DNA from: Micromonospora chersina | GTDB lineage: Bacteria > Actinomycetota > Actinomycetes > Mycobacteriales > Micromonosporaceae | DNA length: 64,000 nucleotides | Direction of reading: 5' to 3' | Assembly: GCF_900091475.1 (NCBI RefSeq) | Contig: NZ_FMIB01000002.1 | Coordinates: 4,650,001 to 4,714,000 of the forward strand | In this document: positions 63,751 through 64,000 of the stretch, one piece after another | Position numbering within the stretch: the first letter of the stretch is position 1 | How the letters are laid out: each line of letters begins with the position of its first letter | Made by a program: the position numbers and the translations under genes | Notes under the pieces: generated by a model | Databases searched by the model: none | The model's input: the letters and a program-made list of their open reading frames with translations, nothing else | What the model was told of the DNA's origin: nothing

Positions 63751-64000
63751 GTGACGACTCCAGAGGCGACCGGTTACCGGATCGAACGCGACTCGATGGG
63801 TGAGGTGGAGGTCCCCGCCGAGGCACTGTGGCGGGCGCAGACCCAGCGCGCGGTGCAGAACTTCCCGATCTCCGGGCGGGGCATCGAACCGGCCCAGATC
63901 AAGGCCCTGGCGCAGATCAAGGGCGCGGCGGCCCAGGTCAACGGCGAGCTGGGGGTGATCGGCGCGGACGTCGCCGAGGCGATCGCCACCGCCGCCGCGC
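63751..64000 (+). CDS. fumC: Fumarate hydratase, class II (partial)
   Basis: The N-terminal 83 residues of the iron-independent fumarase/aspartase family, cut by the window edge. [34 protein letters not shown] and the following helix [15 protein letters not shown] are the standard start of FumC. An aspartase cannot be fully excluded from this part alone, but NFPISG with RAVQ is typical of FumC. It lies 44 bases after the AfsR-like gene. Confidence 0.85.
   Translation, partial: MTTPEATGYRIERDSMGEVEVPAEALWRAQTQRAVQNFPISGRGIEPAQIKALAQIKGAAAQVNGELGVIGADVAEAIATAAA

Noticed and set aside
60650..63826. A 1058-codon minus-strand frame opposite the AfsR-like gene
   Set aside because: The plus-strand frame has clear DNA-binding, BTAD, NB-ARC and TPR motifs; the minus frame is a composition artefact.

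Overview
The window is high-GC DNA with GTG starts and codons that almost always end in G or C. It also has an lsr2 gene, a carD-disA-radA neighbourhood and many start codons that sit 6-9 bases after a TANNNT box. Together these point to a filamentous actinomycete, most likely Micromonosporaceae (Micromonospora-like). No rRNA, tRNA, insertion sequence, prophage or CRISPR array was seen. The backbone follows the order recalled for Mycobacterium tuberculosis: folP-folB-folK-DUF3180 ... DUF2520-panC-panD-coaX-lysS-lsr2-clpC-mutY-disA-radA-lpqE-carD-ispD-ispF. Lineage-specific blocks are set into this backbone.

Layout. 1-3.4 kb (minus): a type IV secretion-like set, with a pilin-like protein, a VirB3-like protein and a VirB4 ATPase cut by the window edge. 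3.8-8.4 kb: folate genes and membrane proteins. 8.4-12 kb: an OpuC-type compatible-solute ABC transporter whose binding protein looks circularly permuted. 12-16.7 kb: a repeat-rich membrane protein, a 30-bp minisatellite, then an orphan complex I subunit (nuoD) translationally coupled to a MidA/NDUFAF7-type methyltransferase gene. 16.8-23.6 kb: pantothenate/CoA and NAD genes (DUF2520, panC, panD, nadB, nadC, coaX). 24.4-29.4 kb: lysS, lsr2, clpC. 29.5-36.2 kb: mutY, an ACT protein, def, disA, radA and an LpqE-like lipoprotein. 36.3-40.2 kb: a small type III polyketide synthase locus with a UbiA prenyltransferase, a UbiG-like methyltransferase and an acyl-CoA-dehydrogenase-like flavoprotein. 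41.9-43.7 kb: carD, ispD, ispF. 44.4-46.9 kb: a SARP-type regulator fused to a CGNR zinc-finger module, and a TPR membrane protein.

46.9-57.2 kb holds almost all of the homogentisate route of tyrosine breakdown: hppD, an HisC-like aminotransferase in the hppD operon, hmgA, fahA and a divergent Lrp/AsnC regulator. The one step with no recognisable enzyme is maleylacetoacetate isomerisation. An uncharacterised gene coupled to fahA is the obvious candidate. The fumarate produced would feed the class I fumarase at 58.8 kb and the class II fumarase that begins at 63.75 kb, on either side of an AfsR-like STAND regulator.

Three cross-cutting patterns stand out. About fifteen genes appear to be leaderless. 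Many neighbouring genes share ATGA or GTGA junctions, and in two places a tiny ORF bridges two genes with ATGA at both ends. There are several repeats, including a 63-bp palindromic element inserted in frame in the methyltransferase gene.
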